DNA of 41,214 bases from Tychonema sp. LEGE 07203 (GCF_015207285.1 NZ_JADEXD010000046.1:1-41214), one strand, 5' to 3'; shown: positions 7,432-17,084, numbered from the stretch's first letter. Numbers and translations: made by a program. The notes: generated from the letters alone by a model not told the origin.

Positions 7432-8037
7432 TCAATCAATTATTGCATTCAGCAATACCTCAGTCAGAGTCATTCCTTCGATATCATCCATCGTCACAGT
7501 ATCAACGATATCAAATTTAGCTCCGGCGCTTTGCAGTTCGTCATCCAATATCTTGAGAAACTTAGTAGCTTCGGGCGCATTCCCTACTTGAATAAAAGAA
7601 ATCGCCAACTCTTCATCTCGATCGATCTTCCGCGAAGCCTCTATAATCGTTTTCATCACTTCTTTGCGATCGTCCGGTTCGCCATCCGTCACCACTAATA
7701 TCGTTTCCCCATTTTGCTTAGTCTTACCGGAGGTTTTGCGGTGAAAATAACTGTTCAGAGCATCAACCAGCACCCCAGCTAAATTCGTAGTCCCCGAAGG
7801 TTCGTTTTCTTGGAATATTTGCACGACTTTTGCTGCTGTTACGTTGTCGTACCGTTTGAAGCGGCCCGAAAACACGTAAACTGTGATGCCGTCGGGGTCT
7901 AGTTCTTCGCATTTATTTGCCAGGGCGATCGTCGATTCTTGGATCAGCGCCCACCGACTTTTACCGCCAGGCTGGTCTTTGGTGTACATACTGCCGCTTT
8001 TGTCAATGATGATTGTATAATCCCGGTTCTGAAGCAT
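7432..8037 (-). CDS. VWA domain-containing protein
   Basis: The whole 201-residue protein is one von Willebrand factor type A domain. A complete metal-ion-dependent adhesion site is visible: DKSGS (Asp12, Ser14, Ser16), the threonine in SGTTNL (around 83-84) and Asp118 in VVTDGEPDD. Bacterial VWA proteins of this size mediate metal-dependent protein-protein contacts, often with MoxR ATPases or in tellurite/stress clusters, but no such partner is visible here. No signal peptide or transmembrane helix is evident, so it should be cytoplasmic. The likely partner or cotranscribed gene is the coiled-coil protein immediately downstream. Confidence 0.9.
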   Translation of the reverse strand: MLQNRDYTIIIDKSGSMYTKDQPGGKSRWALIQESTIALANKCEELDPDGITVYVFSGRFKRYDNVTAAKVVQIFQENEPSGTTNLAGVLVDALNSYFHRKTSGKTKQNGETILVVTDGEPDDRKEVMKTIIEASRKIDRDEELAISFIQVGNAPEATKFLKILDDELQSAGAKFDIVDTVTMDDIEGMTLTEVLLNAIID

Positions 8038-8156
8038 CAGATTTTCCTGTTAATTAAGTTTTTTTTCAAACAAAATCAAAAGCAGCGAGCAGAAGCGGTT
8101 TAATCTTAGTTGCTCGCTGCGTTTTTTAGTTGATTTGCGATCGCAAATAGCAGAAT

Positions 8157-8633
8157 TTAAGCTGTAACTAAAGCTTCTGTAAGCGGCTTCCAGCTAAAAA
8201 CTCGATCGCCCCCCATCTCTACTGCTATTTTAACTCGCGGTTCTAGCGTCGGCAAAACAGTCAAATACTCAACTTCCTGACTCGACAAAACCTGCCCTTC
8301 AATAATCCACAGCACCAGTCCTTTTGCTTTTGGCGGCAAATTGTCTAATTGAGTTTTCAACATCGGCGGTAGGTAGTAGGTATAACCGACAGCCCCTTCA
8401 TTGCCAGTAGTTTTCTTGCCCAAATGCGGAGGCCGCACCCCGTGAACCCCCGTCAAATACATCGCCAAATCGCCCAAGCCCCGCGCCGTAATCGTATAGG
8501 CACCATAGCCCGCAGCCCTCAGCCGCCGCAGGTAGCGGCCCTCAAATCCTCCCTCTAAAGGAACGTACAGGGCCAGGGACCCCGACTTTTCCAAATCCCG
8601 AATCATATCCGAACCAGTTGTAATCAGTCCCAT
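8157..8633 (-). CDS. ndhN: NAD(P)H-quinone oxidoreductase subunit N (NDH-1 complex)
   Basis: NdhN is an oxygenic-photosynthesis-specific subunit of the cyanobacterial NDH-1 complex, located on the cytoplasmic connecting arm on the thylakoid membrane and involved in cyclic electron flow and respiration. The 158-residue translation matches the family along its length: MGLITTGSDMIRDLEKSGSL at the start, then YLRRLRAAGYGAYTITARGL, YTYYLPPMLKTQLDNLP and KGLVLWIIEGQVLS. Length is as expected. It is divergent from the ribosomal cluster, an arrangement I recall from other cyanobacteria. Confidence 0.95.
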   Translation of the reverse strand: MGLITTGSDMIRDLEKSGSLALYVPLEGGFEGRYLRRLRAAGYGAYTITARGLGDLAMYLTGVHGVRPPHLGKKTTGNEGAVGYTYYLPPMLKTQLDNLPPKAKGLVLWIIEGQVLSSQEVEYLTVLPTLEPRVKIAVEMGGDRVFSWKPLTEALVTA

Positions 8634-8748
8634 AAATTTGTCTTGCCTGCAGTTTGAAATTTGGTCGATCGCACTCTTAGCGAGCTTGAAACATTATAAA
8701 TCCTCAAGCTCAGGCAAAAAGTTTAGTCCAAGACGCATTCGGAATTAA

Positions 8749-8813
8749 GAAACCGGGTTTTTCAGCTCGATCGAAGGTTTTGGGCAAGTATTGTCCTGAA
8801 AAAACCCGGTTTC
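8749..8813. repeat. Long inverted repeat of the AAACCGGGTTTTT family
   Basis: GAAACCGGGTTTTTCAG at 8749-8765 pairs with CTGAAAAAACCCGGTTTC at 8796-8813 with one extra A, giving a 17-bp stem with a 30-base loop. It lies between the divergent ndhN and rplC genes, upstream of the predicted rplC promoter. The same core is found at 645-698. Confidence 0.8.
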
Positions 8814-8851
8814 AGGTGACGGCACAACTCATAAAGTTATCCAGAACGGCC

Positions 8852-8881
8852 TTGACAAACCGCAAACACTTCATGTACTAT
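8852..8881 (+). promoter_or_regulatory. Candidate sigma70-type promoter of the ribosomal cluster
   Basis: A consensus -35 TTGACA occupies 8852-8857; TACTAT at 8876-8881, 18 bp downstream, matches the -10 consensus at four of six positions. Transcription would begin near 8888 and leave an untranslated leader of about 290 bases before rplC. It is the best-matching promoter seen in the ndhN-rplC interval. Not experimentally supported here. Confidence 0.5.
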
Positions 8882-9181
8882 TTTGAGTTGTCGCCGTAAG
8901 GGATACTGAGTAGCTTGCCGCTCAAGTCCTGGCGCAAAACAGCAAGACCGAGACAAAACTCGGAGATAGAACAGGTAAAAAACCTCGAATCTCAACCCTT
9001 GCAAAGCTTCCACAAGCTCGCTCCCAAATTTAAAACTCAAATTTTAAACACCGAGGAAAGCTGTTGGTTGATAACAGTTAATTGCAGGAACACTGAAATA
9101 AATGTTTCTGCACAAGAGCAAGCGGATTGACTTAAACCAAGCAATCCGAAACCTCTTGCGTAAATAAAAGGAAAAAAATCC
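8882..9181 (+). other. About 300-base untranslated leader of rplC
   Basis: No supported gene lies here; a 71-codon frame at 8915-9130 resembles no protein. A small hairpin CCGAG/CTCGG sits at 8948-8963. A GGAAAA purine stretch precedes the GTG start of rplC. A leader this long before a ribosomal operon could hold an autoregulatory structure, but none is clear by eye. Confidence 0.45.
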
Positions 9182-9817
9182 GTGTCTGTAGGCATTCTTG
9201 GTACAAAACTAGGCATGACTCAAGTGTTTGACGCTGAAGGAAGAGCAATCCCCGTCACCGTCATACAAGCAGGGCCTTGTACAGTAACTCAAATCAAAAC
9301 AAAACAAACTGACGGCTACGGTGCCGTTCAAGTTGGATACAGCGAAGTTAAACCAAAGGCTCTCAACAAGCCAGAATTGGGACACCTTGCCAAGTCGGGG
9401 GCGAATCCGTTGCGCCACTTGCACGAATACCGATTGGAAGACACCAGTTCCTTTGAATTAGGTCAAGAACTAAAAGCAGATACTTTTACGCCCGGACAGC
9501 TAGTAGATGTCATCGGTACCAGCATCGGTAAAGGTTTTGCAGGCTTTCAAAAACGCCACAACTTCAAACGCGGCCCGATGTCTCACGGTTCCAAAAATCA
9601 CCGCGAACCCGGATCGATCGGACCTGGAACAACTCCGGGACGTGTCTATCCCGGAAAAAAAATGGCAGGAAGGATGGGCAACGTTCAAGTCACCGTCCGC
9701 AAACTCACAATTGTCCGGGTGGATACAGAGCAAAATCTGTTGCTAATCAAGGGAGCTGTTCCCGGAAAAGCCGGAGCCTTGGTCAATGTTGTGCCTGAGA
9801 AAAAAGTAGGACGTTAG
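9182..9817 (+). CDS. rplC: 50S ribosomal protein L3
   Basis: L3 is an early-assembly 23S rRNA-binding protein near the peptidyl-transferase centre. The 211 residues begin [20 protein letters not shown] and include the conserved internal loop [20 protein letters not shown] and the [15 protein letters not shown] segment. Length is typical. The start is GTG at 9182, with AAAGGAAAA upstream. It is the first gene of the cluster; rpsJ, first in many bacteria, is absent here, as in cyanobacteria generally, where it lies with the str genes. Confidence 0.98.
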   Translation: MSVGILGTKLGMTQVFDAEGRAIPVTVIQAGPCTVTQIKTKQTDGYGAVQVGYSEVKPKALNKPELGHLAKSGANPLRHLHEYRLEDTSSFELGQELKADTFTPGQLVDVIGTSIGKGFAGFQKRHNFKRGPMSHGSKNHREPGSIGPGTTPGRVYPGKKMAGRMGNVQVTVRKLTIVRVDTEQNLLLIKGAVPGKAGALVNVVPEKKVGR

Positions 9818-10008
9818 TGAGCAGTCAGCAGTCATTAGTCATTAGTGAGCAGTCAGCAGTCATTAGTTGGCGGTTAGCAATCAGCAACAACTAAGAACTA
9901 AAAGCTGAAAACTAAGAGCTGAAAACTAAGAGCTAATAACAGACAACAGACAACTGCCCAAAAACAACTACCGACAGACAACTAAAAAACAGACCGAGGA
10001 CAAAAAAT

Positions 10009-10641
10009 ATGGTTAATTGTGTAGTGCGAAATTGGCAAGGCGAAGAAGTTGGGGAAACAACTTTAGAGCTTCGTGTAGCCAAAGAAGAAAATGCGTCTCA
10101 CGTGGTTCACAGGGCTCTGAGACGGCAAATGGCAAACGCCCGTCAAGGAAATGCTTGCACCAAAACTCGATCGGAAGTCAGAGGCGGCGGCCGCAAACCT
10201 TGGCGTCAAAAAGGTACAGGTCGAGCCAGAGCAGGCTCAATCCGTTCTCCGCTGTGGCGGGGCGGCGGTGTCATCTTCGGACCAAAACCGAGAGACTTTG
10301 AAATCAAGATGAACAAAAAGGAGCGCCGTCTCGCTTTGCGGACAGCATTCCAAAGTCGCACCGATGACATGATTGTGGTAGAAGAATTTGCAGAGCAATT
10401 TCCCAGACCCAAAAGCAAAGAACTGCTGAGCGCGATATCCCGCTGGGGCATCGAACCCGATACAAAAGTTCTGTTAATCTTGCCAGAACCGCAACTTAAC
10501 GTCTACTTGTCAGGACGCAACATCGAATTAGTAAACGTCATTTTGGCAACTTCCCTAAATGTTTACGACGTTCTCGCCGCTGACAAAATTATCGTCACCT
10601 CTACAGCCATAGCAAAAATTCAGGAGATTTACGGTGAGTAA
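10009..10641 (+). CDS. rplD: 50S ribosomal protein L4
   Basis: L4 binds 23S rRNA domain I, lines the exit tunnel with a long loop and in some bacteria also represses its own operon. The 210-residue product has the tunnel-loop region [20 protein letters not shown] followed by [22 protein letters not shown] and the VIFGPKPR segment. Start is ATG at 10009. It is separated from rplC by a 191-bp spacer full of degenerate heptamers (TCATTAG, CAGCAGT, GAAAACT types) and overlaps rplW by 8 bases, implying translational coupling to that gene. Confidence 0.98.
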   Translation: MVNCVVRNWQGEEVGETTLELRVAKEENASHVVHRALRRQMANARQGNACTKTRSEVRGGGRKPWRQKGTGRARAGSIRSPLWRGGGVIFGPKPRDFEIKMNKKERRLALRTAFQSRTDDMIVVEEFAEQFPRPKSKELLSAISRWGIEPDTKVLLILPEPQLNVYLSGRNIELVNVILATSLNVYDVLAADKIIVTSTAIAKIQEIYGE

Positions 10642-10942
10642 AATCGACCCCCGCGACTACGCAGATTTGATCCAGCGTCCGATTCTCACTGAGAAAGCTA
10701 CCCGAATGATGGAATTAAATCAATTCACATTCGATGTAGCTCCCAAAGCGACCAAGCCTCAAATCAAAGCAGCAATCGAAGAGCTATTTAAGGTTAAAGT
10801 CATCGGCGTAAACACCCAAAACCCTCCGCGCAAAAAGCGCCGAGTTGGTAAATTCGTCGGCTTTAAACCGGGTTACAAGCGAGCCACAGTAACTCTGACC
10901 GACGGAGACTCGATCCGCAAACTGCTATTCCCAGAAGTTTAA
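10634..10942 (+). CDS. rplW: 50S ribosomal protein L23
   Basis: L23 sits at the polypeptide exit and is the docking site for trigger factor and SRP. The 102-residue protein has [40 protein letters not shown] and a basic [19 protein letters not shown] loop, all typical. The GTG start at 10634 lies inside the last codons of rplD (8-base overlap), one of the few tight junctions in this otherwise widely spaced cluster. Confidence 0.97.
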   Translation: MSKIDPRDYADLIQRPILTEKATRMMELNQFTFDVAPKATKPQIKAAIEELFKVKVIGVNTQNPPRKKRRVGKFVGFKPGYKRATVTLTDGDSIRKLLFPEV

Positions 10943-11033
10943 AATTTAGTAATAGGTAATCGGCAATGGGTAGTCGCTAATCGGTAATCGGCAATTAAAA
11001 AGTATGAAAGATGAATTCGGACTTCACAACTTC

Positions 11034-11110
11034 TAATTACCAATTACCTTTTTCCCAATTACCAACTACCAATTATCAATTACCAATGACCAACTACCGA
11101 TTACCAAATT
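11034..11110. repeat. Degenerate AATTACC-type heptamer stretch before rplB
   Basis: The spacer upstream of rplB is built of variants of AATTACC, CAACTAC and CAATTAT in heptamer phase. It ends right at the rplB ATG and so replaces the normal ribosome-binding-site region. Confidence 0.7.
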
Positions 11111-11974
11111 ATGGGCATTCGTTCTTACCGACCTTATACCTCCAGCACCCGAGAAAAAACGGTCTCGGACTTTGCTGAAATTACCACGTCAGAACCAGAA
11201 AAGTCTCTAACCAGCAACAAGCACACCAAACAAGGCCGCAACAACCGAGGCGTCATTACCTGCCGCCACCGGGGAGGCGGTCACAAACGGCTTTATAGAG
11301 ACATCGACTTCCGTCGCGACAAACACAGCATTCCTGCTACCGTCAAGACGATCGAATATGACCCCAACCGCAACGCCCGCATCGCCCTCGTTTTTTATAA
11401 AGACGGCGAAAAACGGTACATCCTGCACCCGCTCAACTTAGCCGTCGGCACAGTAATTGTCTCAGGCCCCGACTCGCCGATCGAAATCGGCAACGCTCTC
11501 CCCCTGAAGAACATTCCCCTCGGTACCAGCATCCACAACGTCGAGCTAGTACCCGGAAAAGGCGGACAAATCGTCCGTTCCGCAGGCTCTAGCGCTCAGC
11601 TAATGGCAAAAGAAGGTAGCTACGTCACCCTCAAACTGCCCTCCGGCGAACAGCGCAAAGTCCGCGCCGACTGCTACGCCACCATCGGTCAAGTTGGCAA
11701 CACAGACGCTAGAAACATCAGCCTCGGCAAAGCCGGCCGCACCCGCTGGAAAGGCCGCAGACCCACCGTTCGCGGTAGCGTCATGAACCCGGTAGACCAC
11801 CCGCACGGCGGCGGCGAAGGCAGAGCGCCCATCGGGCGTTCTGGCCCTGTTACCCCTTGGGGCAAACCAGCATTGGGTGCCAAAACCCGCAAGAAAAACA
11901 AGCGCAGCGACGATTTAATCGTCCGTCGCCGCCGCAAATCTTCCAAGCGCGGCAAGGGCGGCAGACAAAGTTAG
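11111..11974 (+). CDS. rplB: 50S ribosomal protein L2
   Basis: L2 is needed for subunit joining and peptidyl-transferase activity. The 287-residue translation carries the [22 protein letters not shown]-binding region, the YIL(H)PLNL segment, and the highly conserved C-terminal [19 protein letters not shown] block with the critical histidine near the PTC, followed by a very basic tail. Length is slightly above the usual 275. The ATG at 11111 follows a 168-bp spacer of TAATCGGTAA and AATTACC-type repeats with no strong Shine-Dalgarno motif. Confidence 0.98.
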   Translation: MGIRSYRPYTSSTREKTVSDFAEITTSEPEKSLTSNKHTKQGRNNRGVITCRHRGGGHKRLYRDIDFRRDKHSIPATVKTIEYDPNRNARIALVFYKDGEKRYILHPLNLAVGTVIVSGPDSPIEIGNALPLKNIPLGTSIHNVELVPGKGGQIVRSAGSSAQLMAKEGSYVTLKLPSGEQRKVRADCYATIGQVGNTDARNISLGKAGRTRWKGRRPTVRGSVMNPVDHPHGGGEGRAPIGRSGPVTPWGKPALGAKTRKKNKRSDDLIVRRRRKSSKRGKGGRQS

Positions 11975-12073
11975 TCATCAGTCATCAGTCCGGAGTCATT
12001 AGTTTTTATTGATTGACAACTGACAGATGGCAGCAGATAACTGACAAATGACAACTGACTCACTAAAAAAACC

Positions 12074-12346
12074 ATGTCTCGATCGCTAAAAAAAGGCCCT
12101 TTTGTCGCAGACCACCTGCTGACAAAAATTGAAAAGCTCAACGCCGAAAGCAAAAAACAAGTAATTAAAACTTGGTCGCGCTCTTCCACAATACTGCCCC
12201 AAATGGTAGGTCACACGATCGCAGTTCACAACGGCAGACAGCACGTCCCAGTCTACCTCACCGACCAAATGGTAGGTCACAAATTAGGAGAATTTGCTCC
12301 TACTCGCACCTTTAGAACTCACAGTGATAAAAAGGCAAAAAGATAG
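12074..12346 (+). CDS. rpsS: 30S ribosomal protein S19
   Basis: S19 contacts 16S rRNA in the head of the small subunit and forms an intersubunit bridge with L5. The 90-residue product starts [20 protein letters not shown] and contains [20 protein letters not shown] and [13 protein letters not shown], matching the family closely. It follows rplB after a 99-bp spacer of CATCAGT/GACAACT heptamers. The ATG is at 12074. Confidence 0.98.
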   Translation: MSRSLKKGPFVADHLLTKIEKLNAESKKQVIKTWSRSSTILPQMVGHTIAVHNGRQHVPVYLTDQMVGHKLGEFAPTRTFRTHSDKKAKR

Positions 12347-12445
12347 CGAAATTAGGTGACAGGTAATAGGTAATCGGACAAACTTTTTTCCAAATTACTA
12401 ATTACCTTTTTCCCAATTGCAAATTACCTACTTACCCAAATCGAA

Positions 12446-12805
12446 ATGGTTATAGATACCACATCCGAAATTAAGGCGATCGCCCGTTACATCAGAACTT
12501 CACCATTTAAAGTGCGCCGAGTTCTCGACCAAATTCGCGGCAAAAGCTATCAAGAAGCACTGATTCTCCTAGAATTCATGCCCTACCGCGCCTGCGAACC
12601 GATAGTTAAAGTTTTGCGATCGGCAGTAGCCAACGCCGAACACAACGCCGGACTCGACAAAACCAAGCTAGTAGTTTCTCAAGCTTACGCAGACCAAGGC
12701 CCAGTCCTCAAGCGCTTCAGACCCCGCGCTCAAGGTCGCGCCTACCAAATCCGCAAGCCGACTTGTCACATCACCGTAATAGTAGCTCCGCTCCTAGAGG
12801 ACTAA
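12446..12805 (+). CDS. rplV: 50S ribosomal protein L22
   Basis: L22 binds 23S rRNA early and its beta-hairpin reaches the tunnel wall near the macrolide site. The 119-residue chain shows [33 protein letters not shown] and the hairpin-containing [20 protein letters not shown]. The ATG at 12446 gives a short N-terminal MVIDTTSE extension before the conserved AIARYIR. A spacer of about 100 bp with AATTACC-like repeats separates it from rpsS. Confidence 0.97.
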   Translation: MVIDTTSEIKAIARYIRTSPFKVRRVLDQIRGKSYQEALILLEFMPYRACEPIVKVLRSAVANAEHNAGLDKTKLVVSQAYADQGPVLKRFRPRAQGRAYQIRKPTCHITVIVAPLLED

Positions 12806-13006
12806 ACCAGGGAAAACGTAATAGGTAATAAACAGCTTAAAGTTGAAAAAATAGGTAATCGCCAATTACTTTACTTCAAGGAACGGAAATCAAGGAGTGG
12901 CAGACCGTTGTTTTTTACCTCTTCCTTCTCTCCCGACCACAACTAAAGTCTTGCTTCTTGCTTCTTCCTTCCCTATTACCAATTACCAATTAACTCATCA
13001 AATATT

Positions 13007-13735
13007 ATGGGCCAAAAAATACATCCAATTGGTTTTCGTCTCGGCATTACCCAAGAGCACCGCTCTCGCTGGTTTGCTGACCCGAAAAACTATCCAGAAT
13101 TGTTGGAAGAAGACTCCAAAATCCGCAACTACGTCCGCAAAACCCTCAGCAATGCTGGCATTTCCTCGGTAAGAATTGAACGGAAAGCCGATCAAATCGA
13201 CCTAGAAGTGTTCACCGCCAGACCGGGCGTTGTCGTAGGCCGCGGCGGAGCCGGGATTGAAACTTTGCGCGTCGGTTTGCAGCAGCTACTCGGCAACAAC
13301 CGCCAAATCCGCATCAACGTAATCGAAGTTCAGCGCGTAGACGCAGATGCCACGCTGATCGCAGAATATATTGCCCAGCAACTAGAACGGCGCGTATCCT
13401 TCCGCCGAGTCGTGCGCCAAGCAATCACCCGCGCCCAAAAAGTCGGCATCCAAGGCATCAAAATTCAAGTCAGCGGACGGCTCAACGGCGCAGAAATCGC
13501 CCGTACCGAATGGACGCGCGAAGGCAGAGTCCCGCTGCACACCCTGCGGGCCGACATCGACTACTCCTGCTGCACCGCTCAAACCATCTACGGTATTCTG
13601 GGTATTAAAGTTTGGGTTTTCAAAGGCGAAATTATTCCCGGACAAGAACAAGAATCTGCACCAAATGCAGCAGTACCCCGGACTAAACAAAAACGCCGCC
13701 GCCAGAACTTTGAAGATCGATCGAACGAAGGCTAA
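13007..13735 (+). CDS. rpsC: 30S ribosomal protein S3
   Basis: S3 lies at the mRNA entry channel. The 242-residue protein begins [20 protein letters not shown], has the type II KH domain motif [10 protein letters not shown], and the C-terminal domain with [20 protein letters not shown] and [14 protein letters not shown]. The last 25 residues are a low-complexity basic tail typical of cyanobacterial and plastid S3. Start ATG at 13007; the 201-bp spacer before it ends in AATTACC repeats. Confidence 0.98.
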   Translation: MGQKIHPIGFRLGITQEHRSRWFADPKNYPELLEEDSKIRNYVRKTLSNAGISSVRIERKADQIDLEVFTARPGVVVGRGGAGIETLRVGLQQLLGNNRQIRINVIEVQRVDADATLIAEYIAQQLERRVSFRRVVRQAITRAQKVGIQGIKIQVSGRLNGAEIARTEWTREGRVPLHTLRADIDYSCCTAQTIYGILGIKVWVFKGEIIPGQEQESAPNAAVPRTKQKRRRQNFEDRSNEG

Positions 13736-13807
13736 CTAATTGTTAACTGTTAGTTGTCACTTGTTAAGTGTCAGTTGTTCCAAACCAACGAGCAATTAAC
13801 AATCACC

Positions 13808-13835
13808 AATTACCAATTACCAATTACCAATTACC
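13808..13835. repeat. AATTACC heptamer array, 4 copies, before rplP
   Basis: Four perfect AATTACC units occupy 13808-13835, 15 bases before the rplP ATG. Translated in the rplP frame they would yield a [14 protein letters not shown] peptide, which is why a longer upstream start was rejected. Confidence 0.95.
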
Positions 13836-13849
13836 CAACTCCCAAAGCC

Positions 13850-14269
13850 ATGTTAAGCCCTAAAAGAACAAAATTCCGCAAACAACAGCGCGGGCGAATG
13901 AGCGGTCAATCCACCCGCGGCAACACAGTTAGCTTTGGCGACTTCGCGCTCCAAGCGATCGAACCCGCCTGGATAACTTCCCGCCAAATAGAAGCCGGAC
14001 GGCGCGCCATGACCCGCTATATCCGCCGGGGCGGCAAAATCTGGATTCGTATTTTCCCCGACAAACCAGTCACCCAGCGGGCAGCAGAAACCCGGATGGG
14101 TTCCGGTAAAGGCTCACCAGAATTTTGGGTTGCCGTCGTCAAACCCGGCCGGATCATGTTTGAAATTGGTGGCGTAAACGAAGAAACCGCCCGCGAAGCA
14201 ATGCGTTTAGCATCCTTCAAATTACCAATCAAAACCAAGTTCATCACCCGCGAAGGAGACCAATCATAG
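13850..14269 (+). CDS. rplP: 50S ribosomal protein L16
   Basis: L16 helps position tRNA in the A and P sites and is a late-assembly protein. The 139 residues start [20 protein letters not shown] and include [20 protein letters not shown] and [20 protein letters not shown], the conserved loop that carries the arginine hydroxylated in some bacteria. The ATG at 13850 is chosen over an upstream in-frame ATG at 13754 because the extra 32 residues merely translate spacer repeats. Length equals the family norm. Confidence 0.97.
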   Translation: MLSPKRTKFRKQQRGRMSGQSTRGNTVSFGDFALQAIEPAWITSRQIEAGRRAMTRYIRRGGKIWIRIFPDKPVTQRAAETRMGSGKGSPEFWVAVVKPGRIMFEIGGVNEETAREAMRLASFKLPIKTKFITREGDQS

Positions 14270-14428
14270 CGACAATCGCCGCAGTAAAAGTAGGTCGGCA
14301 TCCGTCATAATTTTAAATTGCTGTAGCCGTTTAAAATCTGGCCTACACAACTTTTTTTCCTGCGACTTTCAGTATCTAGACAATTAGGTCTTCACGCTAT
14401 CCGATCGCTCACGATAAATCACACAACT

Positions 14429-14737
14429 ATGTCTTTGACCAAAATTAAGGAAGCCAGAGAATTAAGCGATGCAGCAGTAGCAGAGCAAATTTTAGCCGTC
14501 AAGCGCCAACTAATGGAACTGCGGCTCCTGCAAGCTACCGGCCGCATGGAAAAGCCTCACCTGTTCAAGCACGCCAAACATCGGCTGGCTCAACTAATGA
14601 CAGTTGAACGCGAACGCCAAATCGCAGCCGATGCCAAAGCTACAGCCGAAAAAGCCGCAGCCGTTGGAGCCGAACAGCCTGCTGCAACTGCAGCCAGCCC
14701 AGAGACAGAAGCAGCCGAGCCGGCGATCGCACAATAG
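14429..14737 (+). CDS. rpmC: 50S ribosomal protein L29 with an unusual Ala-rich C-terminal extension
   Basis: L29 surrounds the exit tunnel and contacts L23 and trigger factor. Residues 1-65 are a normal L29: an N-terminal helix with LSDAAVAEQILAVKRQLMEL, then RMEKPHLFKHAKHRLAQLMT. The remaining 37 residues are an extension rich in Ala, Glu, Pro and Thr ending AAEPAIAQ, so the protein (102 residues) is much longer than the usual 60-75. The 159-bp spacer before it, unusually, lacks heptamers. It is followed 38 bp later by rpsQ. Confidence 0.95.
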   Translation: MSLTKIKEARELSDAAVAEQILAVKRQLMELRLLQATGRMEKPHLFKHAKHRLAQLMTVERERQIAADAKATAEKAAAVGAEQPAATAASPETEAAEPAIAQ

Positions 14738-14775
14738 TTCAAAAAAACTCAATTGCACAACAAAGATAGGTAGCT

Positions 14776-15024
14776 ATGGCAGTTAAAGAACGAGTTGGCG
14801 TAGTAGTCAGCGACAAGATGGATAAAACCGTCGTGGTAGCGATCGAAAACCGCTCCTCCCACAGTAAGTACGGCAAAATCGTAGTCCGCACCAAGCGGTA
14901 CAAAGTTCACGACGCAGAAAATCAGTGCAAACCAGGCGATCGCGTCCGCATCACTGAAACACGCCCCCTGAGCAAAACCAAACGCTGGACGGTTGCTGAG
15001 ATTTTCGGGACAAAAAACGGCTGA
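14776..15024 (+). CDS. rpsQ: 30S ribosomal protein S17
   Basis: S17 is a primary 16S rRNA-binding OB-fold protein. The 82 residues include [38 protein letters not shown] and [18 protein letters not shown], the three hallmark segments of the family. Start ATG at 14776 with a GGTAG purine motif upstream. The downstream spacer (15025-15128) is filled with CAGTTAA/CAGTCAA heptamers. Confidence 0.98.
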   Translation: MAVKERVGVVVSDKMDKTVVVAIENRSSHSKYGKIVVRTKRYKVHDAENQCKPGDRVRITETRPLSKTKRWTVAEIFGTKNG

Positions 15025-15128
15025 TGGCGATCGCCCGATCGCTCCTAGATTAACAATCAGTCACCAGTTAACAGTCACCAGTCAACAGTCAACAGTTAAC
15101 ACTTAACAGTTAACAGTCAACAATCACC

Positions 15129-15497
15129 ATGATTCAACCCCAGACATACCTCAATGTCGCCGACAATAGCGGAGCCCGCAAACTCATGTGCATCCGCGTA
15201 TTGGGAGGCGGCAACCGCCGCTACGGCGGAGTCGGCGATGTCATCATTGCCGTCGTCAAAGACGCCATCCCCAATATGGGCGTCAAAAAATCCGATGTCG
15301 TCAGAGCAGTCATTGTCAGAACCCGCAAATCCTTGCGTCGCGACAGCGGCATGAGCATTCGTTTTGACGACAACGCCGCCGTGATTATCAATCCAGAAGG
15401 CAACCCCAAAGGCACTCGCGTTTTCGGCCCCGTCGCCCGCGAATTGCGCGACAAAAACTTTACTAAAATCATTTCCTTAGCCCCGGAGGTACTTTAA
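15129..15497 (+). CDS. rplN: 50S ribosomal protein L14
   Basis: L14 forms intersubunit bridges and is the landing site of the silencing factor RsfS. The 122-residue product starts [20 protein letters not shown] and includes [39 protein letters not shown] and [20 protein letters not shown]. Length is exactly typical. Its stop codon at 15495-15497 is followed after one base by the rplX ATG, one of the close junctions in the cluster. Confidence 0.98.
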   Translation: MIQPQTYLNVADNSGARKLMCIRVLGGGNRRYGGVGDVIIAVVKDAIPNMGVKKSDVVRAVIVRTRKSLRRDSGMSIRFDDNAAVIINPEGNPKGTRVFGPVARELRDKNFTKIISLAPEVL

Positions 15498-15498
15498 A

Positions 15499-15861
15499 AT
15501 GTACGGAAAAAAGGGTAAAGCAACTAGCGAACCGCAGCGCTACAAAATGCACGTCAAAACAGGCGACACCGTGCAAATAATTACTGGCAAAGAGAAAGGA
15601 AAAGTCGGAGTAATCTTAAAGACAGATCCTAAAGCCAGCAAAATAATTGTTAAAGGTGTAAACATCATAACCAAGCACGTCAAGCCCCAGCAAGAGGGAG
15701 AATCCGGGAAAATAGTCACCTTTGAGGCTCCCATTCACAGCTCAAATGTCATGCACTATTCCGAAAAAGAGAAAATCGCCAGCCGCGTTTGCTATACATT
15801 TAGCGAAGATGGTCGTAAACTGCGACAGCTCAAAAAAACCGGAGAAATTCTCGATAATTAG
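15499..15861 (+). CDS. rplX: 50S ribosomal protein L24
   Basis: L24 nucleates large-subunit assembly and has an N-terminal KOW motif. In the 120-residue product the KOW segment is [20 protein letters not shown] (residues about 21-40), followed by [19 protein letters not shown] and [11 protein letters not shown]. The ATG at 15499 is preferred over an internal ATG at residue 17 because a strong GGAGG Shine-Dalgarno sequence lies at 15485-15489, correctly spaced and within the end of rplN. This implies tight translational linkage of the two genes. Confidence 0.97.
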   Translation: MYGKKGKATSEPQRYKMHVKTGDTVQIITGKEKGKVGVILKTDPKASKIIVKGVNIITKHVKPQQEGESGKIVTFEAPIHSSNVMHYSEKEKIASRVCYTFSEDGRKLRQLKKTGEILDN

Positions 15862-15866
15862 TCATC

Positions 15867-15901
15867 AGTCCTTAGTCCTTAGTCCTTAGTCCTTAGTCCT
15901 T
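15867..15901. repeat. AGTCCTT heptamer array, 5 copies
   Basis: Five perfect AGTCCTT units occupy 15867-15901, immediately after the rplX stop codon, followed by CAACTGA-type heptamers up to the rplE start region. Confidence 0.95.
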
Positions 15902-15988
15902 AAAAGACAACTGACAACTGACAACTAACCACTGACAAAGAACAATTCCCTGACCAAGCCCAGGGACAGTCAACGAAACACAAAAACT

Positions 15989-16534
15989 ATGCCGGACAAA
16001 CTCAAAGTTCTTTATCAAGGAAAAATCGTTCCGAAACTGATGGATCAGTTTAAATATACTAATATCCATCAGGTGCCCAAACTCGTCAAAGTCACCGTGA
16101 ACCGCGGTTTGGGAGAAGCATCTCAAAATGCTAAGGCACTAGATTCATCCATCAACGAAATTTCTATCATCACCGGACAAAAACCAGTGGTGACGCGGGC
16201 AAAAAAAGCCATCGCCGGCTTCAAAATCCGCAAAGGAGTACCCGTTGGCGTGATGGTGACGCTACGCGCCGATCGGATGTATGATTTTCTCGATCGGCTG
16301 ATCAACCTCGCACTCCCCCGCATCCGCGACTTCCGCGGCATCAGCCCCAAAAGCTTCGACGGTCGCGGCAACTACAGCTTGGGTCTGAGAGAACAGCTCA
16401 TTTTTCCAGAAATAGAATATGACAGCATCGATCAAATTCGAGGCATGGACATTTCAATCATCACCACAGCAAACACCGACGAAGAAGGACGCGCTTTGCT
16501 TAAAGAAATGGGAATGCCGTTCCGGGACAACTAA
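15989..16534 (+). CDS. rplE: 50S ribosomal protein L5
   Basis: L5 binds 5S rRNA and contacts P-site tRNA and S13/S19. The 181-residue translation shows [60 protein letters not shown] and [20 protein letters not shown]. Start ATG at 15989 and length agree with the family. The 127-bp upstream spacer holds heptamers. In cyanobacteria rpsN, which follows rplE in many bacteria, is not in this cluster, and here rpsH follows directly. Confidence 0.98.
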   Translation: MPDKLKVLYQGKIVPKLMDQFKYTNIHQVPKLVKVTVNRGLGEASQNAKALDSSINEISIITGQKPVVTRAKKAIAGFKIRKGVPVGVMVTLRADRMYDFLDRLINLALPRIRDFRGISPKSFDGRGNYSLGLREQLIFPEIEYDSIDQIRGMDISIITTANTDEEGRALLKEMGMPFRDN

Positions 16535-16556
16535 GCACTAGAGTAAGAAGCAAAAG

Positions 16557-16961
16557 ATGGCAGCTAACGATACCATAGCAGATATGTTGACGCGCATTCG
16601 CAATTCTTGCATGGCGCGCCACCAAACAACACAAATTCCAGCTACAAAAATGACCCGTAGCATCGCCCAAGTCCTCAAAAACGAAGGCTTTATCAGCGAA
16701 TTTGAAGAAACCGAACCCGAAGGGATAAAGCGACACTTAGTGCTTTCTCTCAAGTACAAAGGCAAAACTCGCAAGCCAATTATCACGGCACTCAAGCGAG
16801 TCAGCAAACCAGGACTGCGCGTTTACTCGAACCGGAAAGAATTGCCCAGAGTATTAGGCGGAATAGGCATTGCCATCATCTCCACCTCCAGCGGCATTAT
16901 GACCGATAGAGAAGCTCGACGCCAAGGTTTGGGCGGTGAAGTGCTTTGTTATATTTGGTAG
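16557..16961 (+). CDS. rpsH: 30S ribosomal protein S8
   Basis: S8 is a primary 16S rRNA-binding protein of the platform and in E. coli represses the spc operon. The 134 residues contain [59 protein letters not shown] and the C-terminal [20 protein letters not shown]. The ATG at 16557 lies 22 bp after rplE with only a weak purine stretch upstream. A spacer of GTCATTA/GACTAAT heptamers follows. Confidence 0.98.
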   Translation: MAANDTIADMLTRIRNSCMARHQTTQIPATKMTRSIAQVLKNEGFISEFEETEPEGIKRHLVLSLKYKGKTRKPIITALKRVSKPGLRVYSNRKELPRVLGGIGIAIISTSSGIMTDREARRQGLGGEVLCYIW

Positions 16962-17084
16962 TCATTAAGTCATTAGTCATTAGTCGCTGGTCATTGGCAA
17001 CAAACTAAAAAATCAATCACTAAGGACTAATAACTAAAGACTAATCATCAAGGACTAATAACTAAAAACAAAGGACAAAAAATT

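Noticed and set aside
8915-9130. 71-codon plus-strand ORF in the rplC leader
   Set aside because: Composition is unlike a globular protein, no family resemblance, and it lies in a region expected to be untranslated leader.
13754-13849. Longer N-terminus for rplP (and similarly rplO at 18723, rpoA at 23392, truA at 24966)
   Set aside because: The extra residues translate spacer repeats ([21 protein letters not shown] types) and the downstream starts match the family N-termini; rpoA also has a strong GGAGGT.
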